7,988 bases of DNA, taken from NCBI GenBank assembly GCA_002296225.1, contig DBHR01000074.1, positions 1 to 7,988 on the forward strand. The letters are read 5' to 3'. The notes below the pieces were generated by a model. It saw nothing but the letters and a program-made list of their open reading frames with translations. It was not told the DNA's origin and searched no databases. A program made the position numbers and the translations under genes. Every line of letters starts with the position of its first letter. Within the stretch, counting starts at the first letter, position 1. The DNA comes from Acidobacteria bacterium UBA823. Lineage in GTDB: Bacteria; Acidobacteriota; Vicinamibacteria; Vicinamibacterales; UBA823. Positions 7,349 to 7,988 of this stretch are shown here, piece by piece.

Positions 7349-7988
7349 CCGTAGTCACGCTCGTCGCTGAGAGCTTTGGTATTGTTGGCTGTTCGCCGCT
7401 CCGGTTTTCGACGCAGGCGCCCGCTGACAGCGTCGCCCAACCGGTTGACCCACGAGAACCCTCGGCGAGGAATCCACGACAGGCACCACCCGAGCACCAC
7501 TCGCGGCTGAAACAGTTGCAGCCAGTGTGCGGCCACGGCCAGTCGCATCCGCTCCCGTGCTACCGGGCCGTTCCCATCAATGCGTAAGCTCTGCCATCCA
7601 CAGCTCATTAATAACCGCCCCTTGAGCCTCGCCAAATCACCGGCAAGCTTGGATGGGAAGTCTGGAGACTGGCCAAGACGGTCGAGGATCGTAAGGGTCG
7701 GGGCCATATTCAGATTGAAATCCTTTCCCATGTTCCGTGCATGATCTCTCATCATCACTAATGGTTCCGCCACATAGGCAAACTTGTACCGGAGTGCGAT
7801 GTGAAAGAAGATAGCTTCGCCTTGGAAGAAAATGTCCTCGTAGAAACGGTAACGCTGAAGACACTCGCGACGCACGAGTACGGTAATGAAATCAATAAAA
7901 TTCTGTCGATAGTTCAGGAGTGCTCGCAAGATCGTGCCAGAACTCTGAACACCCGCGGGTATCCACTCAGTCTTGCTCTGCACATCGA
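7345..7988 (-). CDS. GT-A glycosyltransferase, family 2 type, C-terminal part (5' end beyond window)
   Basis: The frame is open through the right edge, so the N-terminal nucleotide-binding half lies outside the window; 213 codons are visible. The first residues match the middle of GT2 proteins: IPAGVQSSGTIL, then FITVLVRRECL (about residues 32-43), FYEDIFFQGEAIFFHIALRYKFAYVAEPLVMMRDHARNMG (about 48-87). That order is the GT2 pattern of acceptor-site strand, acidic catalytic motif, and the conserved epLv.yR.H..N block. In place of the usual ED the motif here reads GEAIFF, so the second acidic residue appears to be alanine. The rest (90-213) is a basic, partly amphipathic tail. The GTG at 7983 should not be taken as the start. 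It overlaps the methyltransferase gene by four bases. Membrane-proximal cytoplasmic action on a nucleotide-sugar is inferred; the substrate is unknown. Confidence 0.85.
   Translation of the reverse strand, partial: DVQSKTEWIPAGVQSSGTILRALLNYRQNFIDFITVLVRRECLQRYRFYEDIFFQGEAIFFHIALRYKFAYVAEPLVMMRDHARNMGKDFNLNMAPTLTILDRLGQSPDFPSKLAGDLARLKGRLLMSCGWQSLRIDGNGPVARERMRLAVAAHWLQLFQPRVVLGWCLSWIPRRGFSWVNRLGDAVSGRLRRKPERRTANNTKALSDERDYG

Noticed and set aside
6968..7354. A 128-codon open frame on the plus strand
   Set aside because: It is antisense to the methyltransferase motif I region, which is clearly coding on the minus strand.
1..7988. CRISPR arrays, tRNA or rRNA genes, insertion sequences, phage or toxin-defence genes
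   Set aside because: I found no periodic repeats with spacers, no cloverleaf, no transposase-like protein and no terminal inverted repeats. Nearly all DNA is explained by the six glycan genes.

Overview
The window is a GC-rich bacterial stretch coding on one strand only. Six genes lie head to tail on the minus strand and are read from the right edge to the left edge. All six fit one theme, the building of a surface glycan (exopolysaccharide, O-antigen-like polymer or cell-envelope sugar modification). The use of membrane GT-C transferases of the ArnT/PMT type suggests a bacterium with an undecaprenyl-phosphate-sugar economy, probably Gram-negative. The sequence alone does not identify a phylum.

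Layout in transcription order: (1) 7988-7345, the C-terminal part of a GT-A (family 2) glycosyltransferase cut by the right edge; (2) 7348-6404, a class I SAM-dependent methyltransferase that overlaps gene 1 by ATGA; (3) 6325-4577 and (4) 4584-2800, two tandem paralogous polytopic GT39/ArnT-like transferases that overlap by 8 bases; (5) 2787-1657, a GT-B family 4 glycosyltransferase 12 bases further on; (6) 1493-1, a large polytopic membrane protein cut by the left edge. The only sizeable gaps are 78 bases (6326-6403) and 163 bases (1494-1656). Neither holds a convincing promoter or terminator, so the block reads as one operon, with a possible internal control point before gene 6.

Inferred workflow: the GT2 and GT4 enzymes add sugars at the cytoplasmic face from nucleotide-sugar donors. 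The methyltransferase modifies a sugar, an intermediate or a chain end. The two GT39-like proteins transfer sugars from a polyprenyl-phosphate carrier on the outer face. The last membrane protein is of unknown role, possibly a further GT-C enzyme or a polymerase-like protein.

The most interesting features are the paralogous GT39 pair, in which two family-typical residues differ between copies, and a soluble C-terminal block that is far better conserved between the copies than their membrane parts. The methyltransferase gene also carries a perfect 18-base in-frame tandem duplication. I saw no RNA genes, mobile elements, CRISPR arrays or phage genes. The window looks like a glycan cluster with unusual details rather than a wholly new kind of system.
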